Shown here piece after piece: positions 48,201 through 59,834 of a DNA stretch of 64,000 nucleotides. This DNA is from Setaria digitata. Its lineage: Eukaryota; Nematoda; Chromadorea; Rhabditida; Setariidae. The stretch's first letter is position 1; each line of letters opens with the position of its first letter. The stretch spans positions 315 through 64,314 of the forward strand of contig RCAB01000343.1 in assembly GCA_003640385.1 (NCBI GenBank). Direction: 5' to 3'. The notes below the pieces were generated by a model. That model had not been told where the DNA came from and made no database searches. It saw only the letters and a list, made by a program, of their open reading frames with translations. The position numbers and the translations under genes are program-made.

Positions 48201-49705
48201 AGTAGTCTTTCCCATAATGAATCAATAACCCCCCAAAACCGCTAGCCATTCAGTAGGGGAAGGTCGAAGGTCTATTAATACTACAAAATACTGAACATAA
48301 TATACATGAGTTAAACGATAATGGAAGTGGATATCGGCTCGGAATTACGGCTAGTAAGCAATTGACCCGAGAACCGACATGTGTTATCAAATATACCAAC
48401 ACATGTTCGAAACTACGGGTTAACCGACAGCCGCCATGCCGATATGATCTAATTTATGTCACCTGTTTTAAGTAGCCACTCTTCATCAAAATTTTAAAAG
48501 TCCAAATGATAAGAGAAAGAGTAAGGCGACGGCAATTACTTGTGTAGTCAGGAATGGGAATTTTGAAAGGCCTGCAGAGAAGTTTTAAGACAATTTCCTC
48601 ATGAGCTCCTTGTTCCTTCTGTATCAAATCGTCGACAGTTGTAATTATAACTTTACGATATGGACTTTTTAGCTCATCGCGGCTAGAGTTTTCATTATTC
48701 TGAAAATACATACCCGAGAAGATTAAGATTATATTACGAAGTAAAAATTAGAATATTCAGTCCTTACAAATATTTTTACAAAATAAACCCTGCATAAAAA
48801 AGACAAGTAAATAAGGCCCAACAAGAGCTTCCTTTTTTTTTAAAAAAAAAAATACTAGTATATTCGCCCTAGCAGCTAATGTTCTTTCAGTGCTTAACGA
48901 GGATTTCAGATGAATCCCGAAAGGTGGGATGATAGTAGGATTTGATTAACACTTCGATCTTTCCATAAGAAAGCATGATGTCACAAATCATTCAGAGCAT
49001 CATATAATGCAGGAACTGAACAAGATACTGTGAGCAACGACCTTGGCGAGTAAAAATGTCAAACATCTCTGGTATGAATCGTATGGACCTCACACTCAGC
49101 ACATTCCCAACAAATGGAAAGGAATAAAAAGAACAACAAAACCACTACAAGAGTTCACAAGCTTGCAGTAAATGAAGGACGAAATGAGTATGCTGTAAGG
49201 TACTGAGAAATGCCATATGGTATCGAGTCACTACACTACAGTGAAGAGAGGTCAGTAATGGCGGGAAGATCGAGGTCAGTCAGTGTGTGGCTCTCCCGTG
49301 GACCGATATGTGTTGCGTAATCTGTCCCACACATATTCGGAGCTACGGGTAGGTCACACACCAACACAATTACGAGAGACAACTGCAAGCGTAAATTAGC
49401 CGCGGTAGTAAGGATCAGTTCGACAAAATACATTGATACGTCGAGCAAGTGTTAATTAAGTGATTGATTACTCCACGACTATCTTGAAAAAAGGAAAAGA
49501 ATTATTCACTATCTTCACAGATCAATTTAGAAAACATTCATAAATCATGATTTATTGTATGAAGTTCTAAGAAGTTCTCACTAACTTCTGATATGTTTAA
49601 TCTGTGCCTTTTTCGTAATTTTTTGTCATCACTGAACAAAGCAATCGACTTTACTGCATTCGACGACTGTACACCACTGACCGTTGAGGGTGCCAAGCTT
49701 CGCCT
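42276..49705 (-). CDS. RAD54L: RAD54-like Swi2/Snf2 DNA translocase for homologous recombination
   Basis: Seventeen exons give 758 aa (human 747) from the conserved RRSLAPS: 49705-49586, 48699-48540, 48172-48024, 47829-47647, 47098-47030, 46773-46680, 46566-46442, 46032-45914, 45712-45508, 45427-45343, 45197-45087, 45003-44840, 44585-44490, 44224-44045, 43068-42905, 42720-42597, 42404-42276. Helicase motifs: Walker A DEMGLGKT (about 186-193), Ia [15 protein letters not shown] box, [15 protein letters not shown], and [20 protein letters not shown] with ARIWRDGQ. The C-terminus has [14 protein letters not shown] and [11 protein letters not shown], as in RAD54. The protein drives Rad51-mediated strand exchange (family knowledge). 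The end of exon 45343 is uncertain: the strong AAA|GTAACA donor gives the wrong phase, so A|GTGGAA was used. The initiating ATG is not in the first exon shown; it appears to lie in a separate upstream 5' exon. Confidence 0.92.
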
Positions 49706-51707
49706 CTTAACAATACGGTAAATAAGTTTATAGCAAAAAATCCAAAATCAAATATTGTAAACAGAAGGAATTCTTTACATTTCCAAGCTCTTATATAACT
49801 TCCGTAAAGAAAAATAACCATTTGTTGATAGCAGTATTAATAACGACAGTGGAAGTAGTAGTAACAGCAACCATATGCACGTTATACTCTAAACAAACAA
49901 ATTTAGTAGTCGAATCAACGAGTTCATATGAAATATTTAATTCAACATACTTCTGTCATTCAATTACGAAGAGGAAGTAGCTCATTCACATGACATACCA
50001 AATACTAAGATATAATACATGCAATTAATAAGACGCCATAGTCCAATTAGGAATTTCAGAAATCAAAACCATCCGATAAGCCAAATTATATCAGAAGATT
50101 ACACACCCGTAATTTGGACAAGTACTGAACGGTAAAAACTGCCTGCTAGTCCGAGAAAAGCAACTAACGGGTCGCACCACGTGCGCAAAATAAGCATCAT
50201 AGTTTAAATACATCCCTCCCCCCCACCTCCCTCCGAACACAGGAAAAGTGAAGCAACCTCAGCGAAATAATTTCAAATATTTCGGTGTGGACAGAGTATA
50301 ATCGGCCAGCGTCGTACAACAACATCCCACCGGCGGCGATCATCAGACACTTTCGCAAACAAAAGGCAGAACTCATCCTCCGCCCATTCCTCCCCCCACG
50401 CACCACCTGGCACGAACTGCGGTAATCTCATAAATGCGCAAAGGTAACACACACAGACACACACAAACACCCTAGCAGCTTGCCCGAAATTTAAAACATA
50501 CTTCTCGAGACTTCCCCTATCCACCTTCCCTCCCTTCTTTTCCTCATATGAAGAACAACAACACCTACTACTATCATTATCATCATCATCAACAACAATG
50601 ACGCATCATACGCACGCAACGCGACGCAGCGCATGCACGCACGCACGCAAAATAGAGCAATGTTTGATGGAAGGTAGCAACAACGACTACGCAAAGCACA
50701 CAAGTTTCATACAGGTAGCCATGTGACGTGGCGTCTCTTTTCCACTTACGTCACTCATCCTGACGCACGTGTAATCCATGCCTTTTCCCCCGTCTTAGTA
50801 ACGTAAAGCTACTGCCTTGGAAGCGAACTTCCGCCGCCGCACCGCTCCGCGCACTCGCTGACCACCACACTGACCAGTGATGACGAAAACCCCACCCACC
50901 GCAGTTGCATCCACTTGAACCGATGCCAAGTGATGTAATTAGGTCACTCCCAGTACCGTAGTTTTCAGTATCGACTGATTTTGCAAAATATCTCTCTAAA
51001 GCCGCAATCAACTATTGCAGCTTTCTAAATTATGATTTTTTCCTTTGAAATGGGATTGTTTTTGTTTCGCTCTTTTCAGAATTCACCGCTAACCTTAGCA
51101 TGTACTGATTCCGTAGGCTTCTTCTTGTTTAATATTAAGCTTGATGTAATATGAGAACACGTGACGTAAATTGGAACCTATTCATATTGTATTTTTTTCG
51201 GCCGAATTATCTCCATCCATTCTTATTTCCATCCTTAACTTCTATCAGTCGTCATTCTCGACTGGTTTTCTTTTTGAACTACCCGTCATATATTCTACCA
51301 TATAGATTGAAAAAAAGACAATTCCGGTTTCTGAAACTAAAAAATTTGAGAAAGAGATGAAGAAATTTTATTATATTATATATTCTCGCATATAATAAAA
51401 GAATATTGTAATCCTTGATCTATAACTTACTAAGGCGCTAAAGTGGAGGAAAATATTGCCATTCCATCATTTAGTAATAATTTAAAGATTTAAGATTTGA
51501 TCATGATTCAAGGGTTTATGCTTCATACTAATCTAACGATTTAGTCTCATTAGCATAGACCATAAAATTTCAATAATGAAGCATGAAAACTTTTGAAAGA
51601 TGTGTTAAGCTAGTTTGATTTGATAAATTCTCATTTATTTGGGAGAAGCTACAATGTCAATCAAGCAAGATATTTCAGGAATTGTTTGTTTCTCTCAACA
51701 GTCAAAG
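49706..51707. promoter_or_regulatory. RAD54 5' end and divergent RAD54/PGP regulatory region with GC-rich core
   Basis: The stretch 50200-50960 is much richer in G, C and CpG than the rest of the window. It carries TGACGTGG at 50724, TTACGTCA at 50746, TGACGCACGTG at 50761 and CACGTGACGTAA at 51158. These are CRE/UPRE- and E-box-like sequences. The RAD54 first exon should also lie here. Minus-strand open frames in the GC-rich part (for example 51011-50751) have repetitive Gly/Ser/Trp composition and no recognised similarity. Function is inferred from position and motifs only. Confidence 0.5.
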
Positions 51708-53417
51708 ATGTCAATGGTACAACAGGCAGACGCTCATCACCTCGTAAATTCCTTCGATTCATTCCTGTTTGATGCCGACGGTGTACTCTGGATAGATGAT
51801 ATGCCATTATTGGGTGCTGCCGATTTCATAGAATATCTTATCACCGCTGGTTTATATTGATCTCTTTTTAATTTGCAATTTTTCTTTTAGACTTAGTTTA
51901 TAATGGGAAAGCTATGAAAATTGAAAAGCAAGTTCCTCATATTGCTACCCTTTTTATTTTTTTTTTTTGTTATTCGCTTGGGGATTTCTCTGAGGAATGT
52001 TTTGAATATTATTAGTAAAGCAAGTTTTTTTTTTTTGTCATATTTTGTCGAAAGATTGGGTAAAAAAGTAATTATCTTCGCTACTAATAAACTTTGTTGC
52101 CTTGTTTCTATTACATTTTGCTGGTTTTGACATTTTTCAGGTAAGGACGTTTTCATAGTTACTAATAATTCAACCAGAACGCTGGAAGGTTATTTGAGGA
52201 AATGTCATCAGTTAGGCTTTGATATGATATCCATCAATCATATTTTATCACCAGCTAAAGTTTTGGCTCATATATTAGCCATGGAAAAGTCAGATTTACC
52301 AGTATATATAGTCGGCTCAAGTGGCTTAGAAGTAAGTTGATTTTCTGTTTTGTTCTATTATTTTCGGGGTGTCATTTTCCTTTTTCAGGGAGAATTAAAA
52401 AAAGAAGGGATAGAATGCTTTGGAACCGGTCCCGATCCTGTCGGGGCTTATACCGCCAATGAATCCATACAGGAAGTTGATATATCCAGAAAAGTGAGAG
52501 CCGTAGTAGTTAGTTTCGACATACATTTAAGCTATTCTAAAATAATGAGAGCTGCAACCTATATCAATCAACCAGGAGTACGTTTTTATGCCACCAATCT
52601 TGATCCAAGACTACCTGGTCCTTTTCCAGGTAAATAATCTTTTTAATATTTCATGAAATAATTATTTAAAACAGCAGTATAAGAAACAGTTGGGAAATGG
52701 CAAGCTATTTTTTGCTATCGATTAGTTTAAAAGAAAAAAAATTGTCTTGTGGATAAAATCACAATTTTCTCATTTCTTTCCTTCGAAAAATGTGAACTTA
52801 TATTGATTTCAAAATTCGATTTCCAGGTATGTTTATACCAGGATCGGGTGTGAGTGTTAAGGCAGTAGAAATAGCCGCTGGGAAAGAAGCGATTGTAATT
52901 GGTAAGCCTAACAAAGCGATGTTCGAATATATTAAAGAAAGGTATATATGTATTACTTTATTAATTTGCGACAAAAAAATGGCACTAGACGAGCACCGGT
53001 GTATAATGTTTGTATATTTCCGTTTTTTAAAATAGTATGCTGATTTTTTTTTTATTTCACCTATCTTATTAATTTTTAGCTGTAAATTAATAAGCGTTTT
53101 CGATTAAAAAATTTTAATTTATTTGCACAGATCACTAAAATAACCGAGAATCAAGTTGTTCACCAGTTTATCACTTTGGAAGGCGCTCGATTTTTTTCAG
53201 ATTCAATCTCAAAGCTGAAAAATCAGTTATGTTTGGTGATTCGTGTGAAACAGATATAAAATTCGGAAATTCCAATGGCTTAACATCTGTTCTCGTAGGT
53301 ACGGGAATGCACGATATGGATAAAGTAAGAGAATTCGAGGAACAAGGACGTCAAGATTTGATTCCAAATTATTATACTCCTTCGCTTGAAGTGCTTTTCG
53401 ATATGTTAGAGGAATAA
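51708..53417 (+). CDS. PGP: HAD phosphatase, phosphoglycolate/4-nitrophenyl phosphatase type
   Basis: Five exons, 51708-51849, 52141-52331, 52389-52629, 52827-52941 and 53201-53417, give 301 aa, the usual size. HAD motif I is FDADGVLW with nucleophile D22 and acid D24. Motif II is FIVTNNST. The motif III lysine is in IGKPNKAM and motif IV is FGDSCETDI. The cap between motifs II and III (YIVGSSGLEGELKKEG, ATNLDPRLPGPFPGM) is the C2 type of the PGP/pyridoxal phosphatase group. The enzyme removes phosphoglycolate and related damaged metabolites (family knowledge). An in-frame ATG at 51654 would add 18 residues, but a TATTTCAG acceptor at 51678 lies between the two. The downstream ATG also gives the usual N-terminal length, so I prefer 51708. 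A poly(A) signal AATAAA lies at 53785. Confidence 0.9.
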
Positions 53418-56324
53418 AGTAATTTAGGCTATCTTAAATTTGTTGAAAAGTTTCCTGCTCAGTTTCAAGTACTGTATGGTGTTTGCGGTTTTCACTTCTT
53501 CTTCGGTAGAATTCTTTGTGCGATAATCCCTCAGCTCTCATATTCGCTTTTGTCAGGAAATCTGAGCTGCTCAGGTGTATTTCTTAGAACTATTTTGTTT
53601 TGCGTGTACAAATATGCGTAAGTCTGCGACCAATCTTGTGTCGCAGAGATTTGTTTCATTTAGTCATGTAAAGAATTTAGCATTATTCATCTAGAGTGTT
53701 TTTCTGCAATATTCTTAACCTTTGCATATTCAGTTCATACGGGCTTACTACTTTTTCTGGTCATTGCTTTTTTTTTGTTTGTTAAATAAAACCAGTGCCA
53801 CAATATCCCTTGTTGACAATGCTCCTTATTACCACAATGTCCACAACAGTAACTTTTAACTCATCATGTAGGTTCCTTTTTTCTCCCTTTCGAACTATAT
53901 TAGAGATGCTTGATATGAATCCTTAAGTGATCTGACAAATGTATGTATTTGAAGGCCAATGAAATACTTGTTTATTTATTTGCAAAATATATACTCACCT
54001 CTTTGTTGTATGAACAGAAATAATTACGGCAATAGTTTAATTTTTCGTTCTTAGAAAAATTAATTCCTTCCATGGAATTCTCATGTTATGGAAAATGACA
54101 TATTATTTGCTGATTTCTTTGGTTCGCTGATTTCGGGTCACAGGATGATGCACATTTGATGGTTTCATTTTTCCCAAGCATAATTTTTCAAAAAGGTAAG
54201 ATATGTAGTAGTGTTTTTGCTTCTAATCTAACAATTTTAAATAGAGATTTAGCAGATTTTTGAAAGAAAGAAAGAAAAAAAAAAAAGACTATTTTAGCAT
54301 CAAATAGTTAAGGGGGTTTTTAAAAAGATGTCAACATATGGGTGATAATTCATACAAAGAATGGATAAATGTTCAAGATTTTTCCTATAATCTTCATGTG
54401 CTTAAAATATTGTAATAAAGGTAGGAAAATCCCACAACACTTACTGCTCATCATTTTCAACAATTTACAAATTATCATTAATTATTGATTTACTATCAAT
54501 GCTAGTATCAATATTTGTGTTCTTTGTGTAATTGCGAAGTAATACTTGAGGATTTGTGCTATCTTTCATGCTAAATACTCCTTCTCTCTCCCCTATCTTC
54601 TTCTTGTCTCTTTTGCTAATCACTGTAAATGGATAATTGAATGATCAAAGTAATATCGATGAATGATTTTGTTACAATTAGTTGAACGAACAGTGAAAGA
54701 AAAGCAAAACACAGTGTGAAATGATCATTTTGTGTTAGAAAAAAGTAATGTATTGAGAAGTGTATTGGAAGTTTAGTCTATCCGTTTAGTTGCTTATTCT
54801 TCGCCTCTCATTTCAAGAAGCATTTTATTTTTTCTCACATACCCATTGAGGCAACCAATTTTCAATTTATGTACAATTTCAAAGTATAGTATCCTGTACG
54901 AATTCCGTTTTTTGTTTTCTTTTTTCTCCTCCAATAGTTCCATTTCATAAGTGGAAGTGTTAATTAATTAATTTATCAAAGTATAATTTAACGTCGGCTT
55001 TTTTGTTTTTTTTGTTTTTTTTTTGAGATGTAATTTAATATTAATGGAAAAATGATTCAATATGTGGAAAGTTTTGGGATGAGAAGAAAAAAAAAAGTTA
55101 CTAATTATTTCTTCCTCATTTCATTTTATCACGCTTTTATTCTTCATCCTTTTGTTTTGTGTTTCCTATTTCTCAAATTAAATTTCACTATTTTTTTTTT
55201 CTTTTTTTTTTTTATATAAATATTTCATTGGAACAGATGTTTTCCAGTACTTTTATTGATACCGGTAAAATAGTTTCAGTTTTTTAGCCGAAATTTATAT
55301 TTTGAAGTTAAGTTAATTGATAAATGCAAATAATTGAAACTAAATAAATAAAGATACACTTGTCATTTCAAATGTGAATTCCGTTAGTGGATAAAATATA
55401 CTGAGGAGTAAAATCTAATTAATGTAATTTTCTCCTCAATACCATTTCTTTATTTTATTTTTTTATTTTTTTTACTATCATTTATTGAAGTAAATGTTAT
55501 ATTATTGATTATCTTCTGATTTTTTTTTTTTTTATTATGATTATTGATATTTTATAGGACACCATTAATGGTTAAATTTTTTTTTCGTGTATTACAATAT
55601 TTTTAAATTCCTACTAAATTCCTAGAATTGGTATTTGTCGCATTATCGGGAATTTTTATTTATTTATTTTTTATTGCTCAAATTGGATTTTTCTTTAACA
55701 TTTAAGTCTTAAAATTCTGTTTAAACTTAATAGTAATATAGAAAAAGAATTTTTTTTTTTTTGTTAAAGCTCTATTCACCCGTAATTTGAATATTTTGAT
55801 CGTATTCTTACAGAGTCAATTATTCATCTGAACAAATTTTTTTTGTTTTATTCTGTCTTATGCAAATTAGAAAGATTTTCAAATCTATGCTAGAAATAGG
55901 AATGCATTTTTATCTCTTCAATATTTTTCAGTTGCTAATAATTTGTTTAAAAAAGCGTCTGTGAAGTTTCTCTGTTTGCTCAACGAAATGCTACTAAAAT
56001 TATTTCATATTTAGTTTATTTTATTTTTCATATATAGTGATAAGATTAAAATTTAAAAACTTTTGATAATTTCATCATCCTCATAAATTAGTACGTTTGA
56101 GAGAAAAAAAAAAAAAAAAAAAAAAAACTCAAAAATTACCAAATCTGCGCAAGGATAGAAAGAGAGAAATTGTTATAACTTTATTGTTTCAACGCTTATC
56201 TATCTCATATTAATTTTTTTTTTTTTTTTTTTTTTTCTGCAAGATTTTATCATTAAAGATAGTTTCAGTGATAATTTTAATCATTTTTTCATTAAATTTT
56301 AAAATTATAGATAGGCTACGATAC
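53418..56324. other. Gene-poor, AT-rich intergenic region
   Basis: 2.9 kb. AATAAA at 53785-53790 is the likely PGP poly(A) site. The rest is AT-rich with many T and A homopolymers (for example near 56105 and 56216). Upstream exons of the candidate gene at 56325 could be here, but I could not define any. Confidence 0.55.
53785..53790 (+). terminator. PGP poly(A) signal
   Basis: AATAAA 368 nt after the stop codon. Confidence 0.5.
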
Positions 56325-56666
56325 ATGATGATAGAAGATCGAAAAGCAGTAATAATAATTCAGCCTAGGCCTTCACAATCCGATTATTTGCAAGGTAAGT
56401 AAATTTGATCAAAAGGGAAGAAGAACTGACCTGAAACTTCTAGAATGTAGACCTGTCATAACTTGAAATTTACTAGCTTTTTGAGATCTTCTGTTATTTC
56501 TCATGCGTTTTGTCCCATTATTCTAATAAAACTTCAATTATTCAATTTTCCTTTTTTAGTAATTTTTTCACTCTTAAAAAAAAAAAAAATGAGATGTATA
56601 AATACATTCTATTTTTCCACATGTATGCTTATTTATTTTAAAAATTCCACATACTGTCATCAAATG

Positions 56667-56699
<33 letters not shown>

Positions 56700-57040
56700 C
56701 CCCTTAATATAGTTCATAGTTCATCAAGAAATTGCCTAAAAAATATATCATTTGAAATGGTTTTTTTTTTAATTATGACATATTGGCAAACATTTTTTGA
56801 ATTTACTATTGTTATCATTGATTTAGGATTAGCAGAAATCTGATGAGAGTATTAAAATTGAGAATCATTTTGTTTTGATTAATTAAATATCGATCGAATT
56901 ATCTACCTGTCATATGTTTATTTATTCATAGGGGCAATTAATGACCAAGTAGCGCTAGCGATCTCGATCTCAGGTAGTCCAAACACCTCAGCCTCCTCTT
57001 CACACATTGCTAGCTGATGTTGTTGGCTAAAATCTCAATC

Positions 57041-57073
<33 letters not shown>

Positions 57074-58023
57074 CTAGAACTAGAACAATGTTCTAGTTTT
57101 AAAAGCTCTAAGATCACTGAGATTATTCTATTTATGGATACATAGAGGCACTGAAACTTCGAACAGTTTGAAAATATCTTCACTGGCTATCTGGTATTCT
57201 CTTCTTGCTACTGCTAATGCTTTTATTTATTTATTTGTTTATTTATTTTTGATTTAATAGGTCTTGATTTGGTACTGCCGTAATATGACATGATATCATG
57301 ATATGATATGATATGATATGGGGAAGAGAGAATGGAAGATGGCAATTTGTGTGATAATTTAAAACTATACTGCATGAGTGATTTGGTCAAAGATGAACTT
57401 CTGGTAAATGAATTTTAACTGTCGAGAGCGAGACAATATTTATTGATCAAATGATAGTGATGATAATGATAACAAATGTATTGAGGTGATGATGTAAAGG
57501 AAACAGACTGAGAAATGAGATGATAGAGCAAAATATTATATTATATATTGGTAACATGACATTGATAACGAGGAGATAAAAGGGAAAGAGACAGAATGAA
57601 ATAATGCAGTTGTATTGAATGTTAATGACCTTTATAAAGTGAGTATCATAGTTCGTTATCATACGCTGTGATTACTGATACAAGTTTTTCCTTTTTCAGT
57701 AGTCTATTTTTTAACTAAGCTAACATATCTCATATCATACAAAACTCTCTTATATTCCAACCGAGCTAGCTATTAAAACTAATTAAAATTAATTATTTTG
57801 AAAAAAAAAAAAAAAATACAACGATTTTAATCAGCACAAACTACTCTTGTGAATAAGATTATAGTTTAAAATGGGAAAATGTTATAAATGCTATCAGAAT
57901 TTCTCTTTCTCGTCGTTTTGGTCAAAGTGTTAATGCATACATTAAAATTTGGAAAATTTTTAAAGTTTAAATGAACAAGTGTCATTTTTGATTAAATTAC
58001 TGATAATATTAAGAGATAAAACT

Positions 58024-58054
<31 letters not shown>

Positions 58055-59834
58055 AAGAGAAAGGAAGAAAAAAAATGGAAAGAAGAAAACAGCTGTTTAC
58101 GAAAATACCAAAAAAAAGAAAAAAAAATCCTTTTGATGAGATAATTCTGTTATTTGCTTCTCTCTGTTAAAGTTAACATGAAATAATTTCAAATTAGAGT
58201 TAAATGAAGAATAAGATTAGAATGGAAATAAAGGCATTCTCAAAGGTTGAAATTAAAATTTAAAATTTAACAAAGAACTAATGAAACTTTTACTTCTTGC
58301 AATCGTGATAATATGACGAAAAATGCAAATGAAAGGCGTAAATATTTCAATCATTTCTTTTCATCCATTCTCGAAAATGCAAATCTTTGGGCAATATTTC
58401 TCGAAATCGCATAATTTTGCCCCTTTTTTTTCTCCCTTAGAAACAAAATTTTCAATGCAAAACTTATTTATTGCACCGAAATCTAAGCAAAATCTCTGGG
58501 ATATCCAGGTTGAAAATCTCGTAGAAATCACGCAAAGGATATTAGTAACTCGTCGGAATCAAGCAAATGATGCTGCTAACCCTCCAGATGGATATCAGTA
58601 CTCGATAGCAAATATTGCAGGTGGATAAGGATGTGATCAGGATTAACTGAAATACCAGACAATTCGGCATTCTTGCGCATCAAATGGAGGGATGAGAATC
58701 CGAATGCTTGATAATCAACTTTTGCTGCACCTGAAAAAGATGATTTTGAAACTGAAGAATAATTGTACTGAAAATTTTGCACCTGGTGCTATAAGTTATA
58801 TAGTTCTCACTGAATGCAAACGATATTTGTACATAACAAACTAGAATGATTGTTAGTGGTCAGGTGTAAAGGNCACTGAAAATTTTGCACCTGGTGCTAT
58901 AAGTTATATAGTTCTCACTGAATGCGAACGATATTTGTACATAACAAACTAGAATGATTGTTAGTGGTCAGGTGTAAAGGAATCTCTTATCAGCTTAGTG
59001 ATCAGTTGTAAAGGAGTCTGTCTCTCTCTTATCAGCATACTAAAGTATATTTATCAAAGGAGTATGGATTCCGACTTGAACTGAAAAATTATAAATATGC
59101 ATTGCTTTAAGAAATTAATTACTTATTTCGGACAAATTGTTGCATGCATTTCGGTTAGTGCTGAACTGGGCAGCTTCCATTCATAAATATATTTAATCCA
59201 CTACTAACTTTTTTTGATCACTGGTAATGATTAATCAGTTTTAACAGCAAAGAAAGTTAATTATCACAGTTAAGTCATCTAAAATAGATGATAGCTTGAT
59301 TAGCTGATCATCAAAATTACTAGTGAAATAATTGAACAAAAAAAGAAGGCAAGAAAATAAAACATAGAAGGAATGATTCGGAAATATTTGCTTGAATTTT
59401 ATTAATCAAAGATATTTGATCAGATAATCATGCATAATATGATCTGATCAAATATAGTTAAGAAAAAATAGTGGCTAATAGCTGAGCAGTAATAATATCA
59501 ACTTTATTATATAATAACAAGTCCATTGATATAGATATCAAGAACATGCACGATCCAATAAATGATGATACTGATTATCATTAGAAAGTATAGAAGGTGT
59601 TTGGCTTTTGTTTTCCTTTTTTTTTTTCTCTCTCTTGCTACTGTTCATTAAATGAATTTATTATCAGATAATTTCAAACATAATCATAATAATTTTATAC
59701 AGAAGGAGCAATTCATTTTTCAGATAGATTTTTCTTTCATTTTAATTCAATATGTATTTCGATTAGGAGATATTGCAAATGGAAGGATTGAGGTCAAACA
59801 AAACAGTACATCATTAGAAATCATTTTAGAATGA
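56325..59834 (+). CDS. Candidate four-exon gene of unknown function
   Basis: Four short open segments have good splice sites and join through three phase-1 introns: 56325-56394 (donor CAAG|GTAAGT), 56932-56973 (TTCATAG acceptor, CAG|GTAGTC), 58441-58620 (CTCCCTTAG, GCAG|GTGGAT) and 59767-59834 (CGATTAG acceptor, stop). The product is about 119 aa, soluble and mixed-charge. Segments include KAVIIIQPRPSQSDYLQ, AINDQVALAISIS, SKQNLWDIQVENLVEITQRI, NDAANPPDGYQYSIANIAGD and VKQNSTSLEIILE. Composition is protein-like and unlike the AT-rich low-complexity frames around it. An acceptor (AAATTATAG) before the ATG leaves the frame open upstream, so exon 1 may be internal. I do not recognise the family. 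There are no transmembrane segments or clear motifs. It could be a real small gene, part of a larger one, or a chance chain; phase consistency makes chance less likely. Transcript evidence would settle it. Confidence 0.45.
56667..56695. repeat. Poly-A run of 29
   Basis: A homopolymer in the first intron of the candidate gene. It is matched by a run of 28 T at 57042-57069. Both are prone to sequencing length error. Confidence 0.9.
57283..57320. repeat. (TGATA)n pentanucleotide repeat, first locus
   Basis: About five copies of ATATG/TGATA with one ATCATG interruption. The same unit recurs at 61399-61456. Confidence 0.85.
58023..58066. repeat. (GA)n microsatellite
   Basis: GAGAGA dinucleotides with a few AA interruptions over about 44 nt. 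Confidence 0.9.
58767..58980. repeat. Tandem 106-nt duplication around a single N (assembly join)
   Basis: 58767-58872 is repeated at 58875-58980 with one A/G difference; N is at 58873. It lies in the last intron of the candidate gene. Confidence 0.9.
59412..59455. repeat. Perfect 14-nt inverted repeat with TGATCA cores
   Basis: 59412-59425 (ATATTTGATCAGAT) is the exact reverse complement of 59442-59455, with a 16-nt spacer. Each arm carries the palindrome TGATCA. Confidence 0.8.

Noticed and set aside
50751..51011. 86-codon minus-strand frame in the GC-rich region, considered as RAD54 first exon
   Set aside because: Its Gly/Ser/Trp-rich sequence is unlike RAD54 N-termini and it has no donor giving Met directly before RRSLAPS.
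58576..58782. Minus-strand open frame with exon-like segment (AAKVDYQAFGFSSLHLMRK)
   Set aside because: It is flanked by plausible splice sites and looks protein-like, but no partner exon on the minus strand was found and it sits beside the plus-strand candidate exon. Left unassigned.
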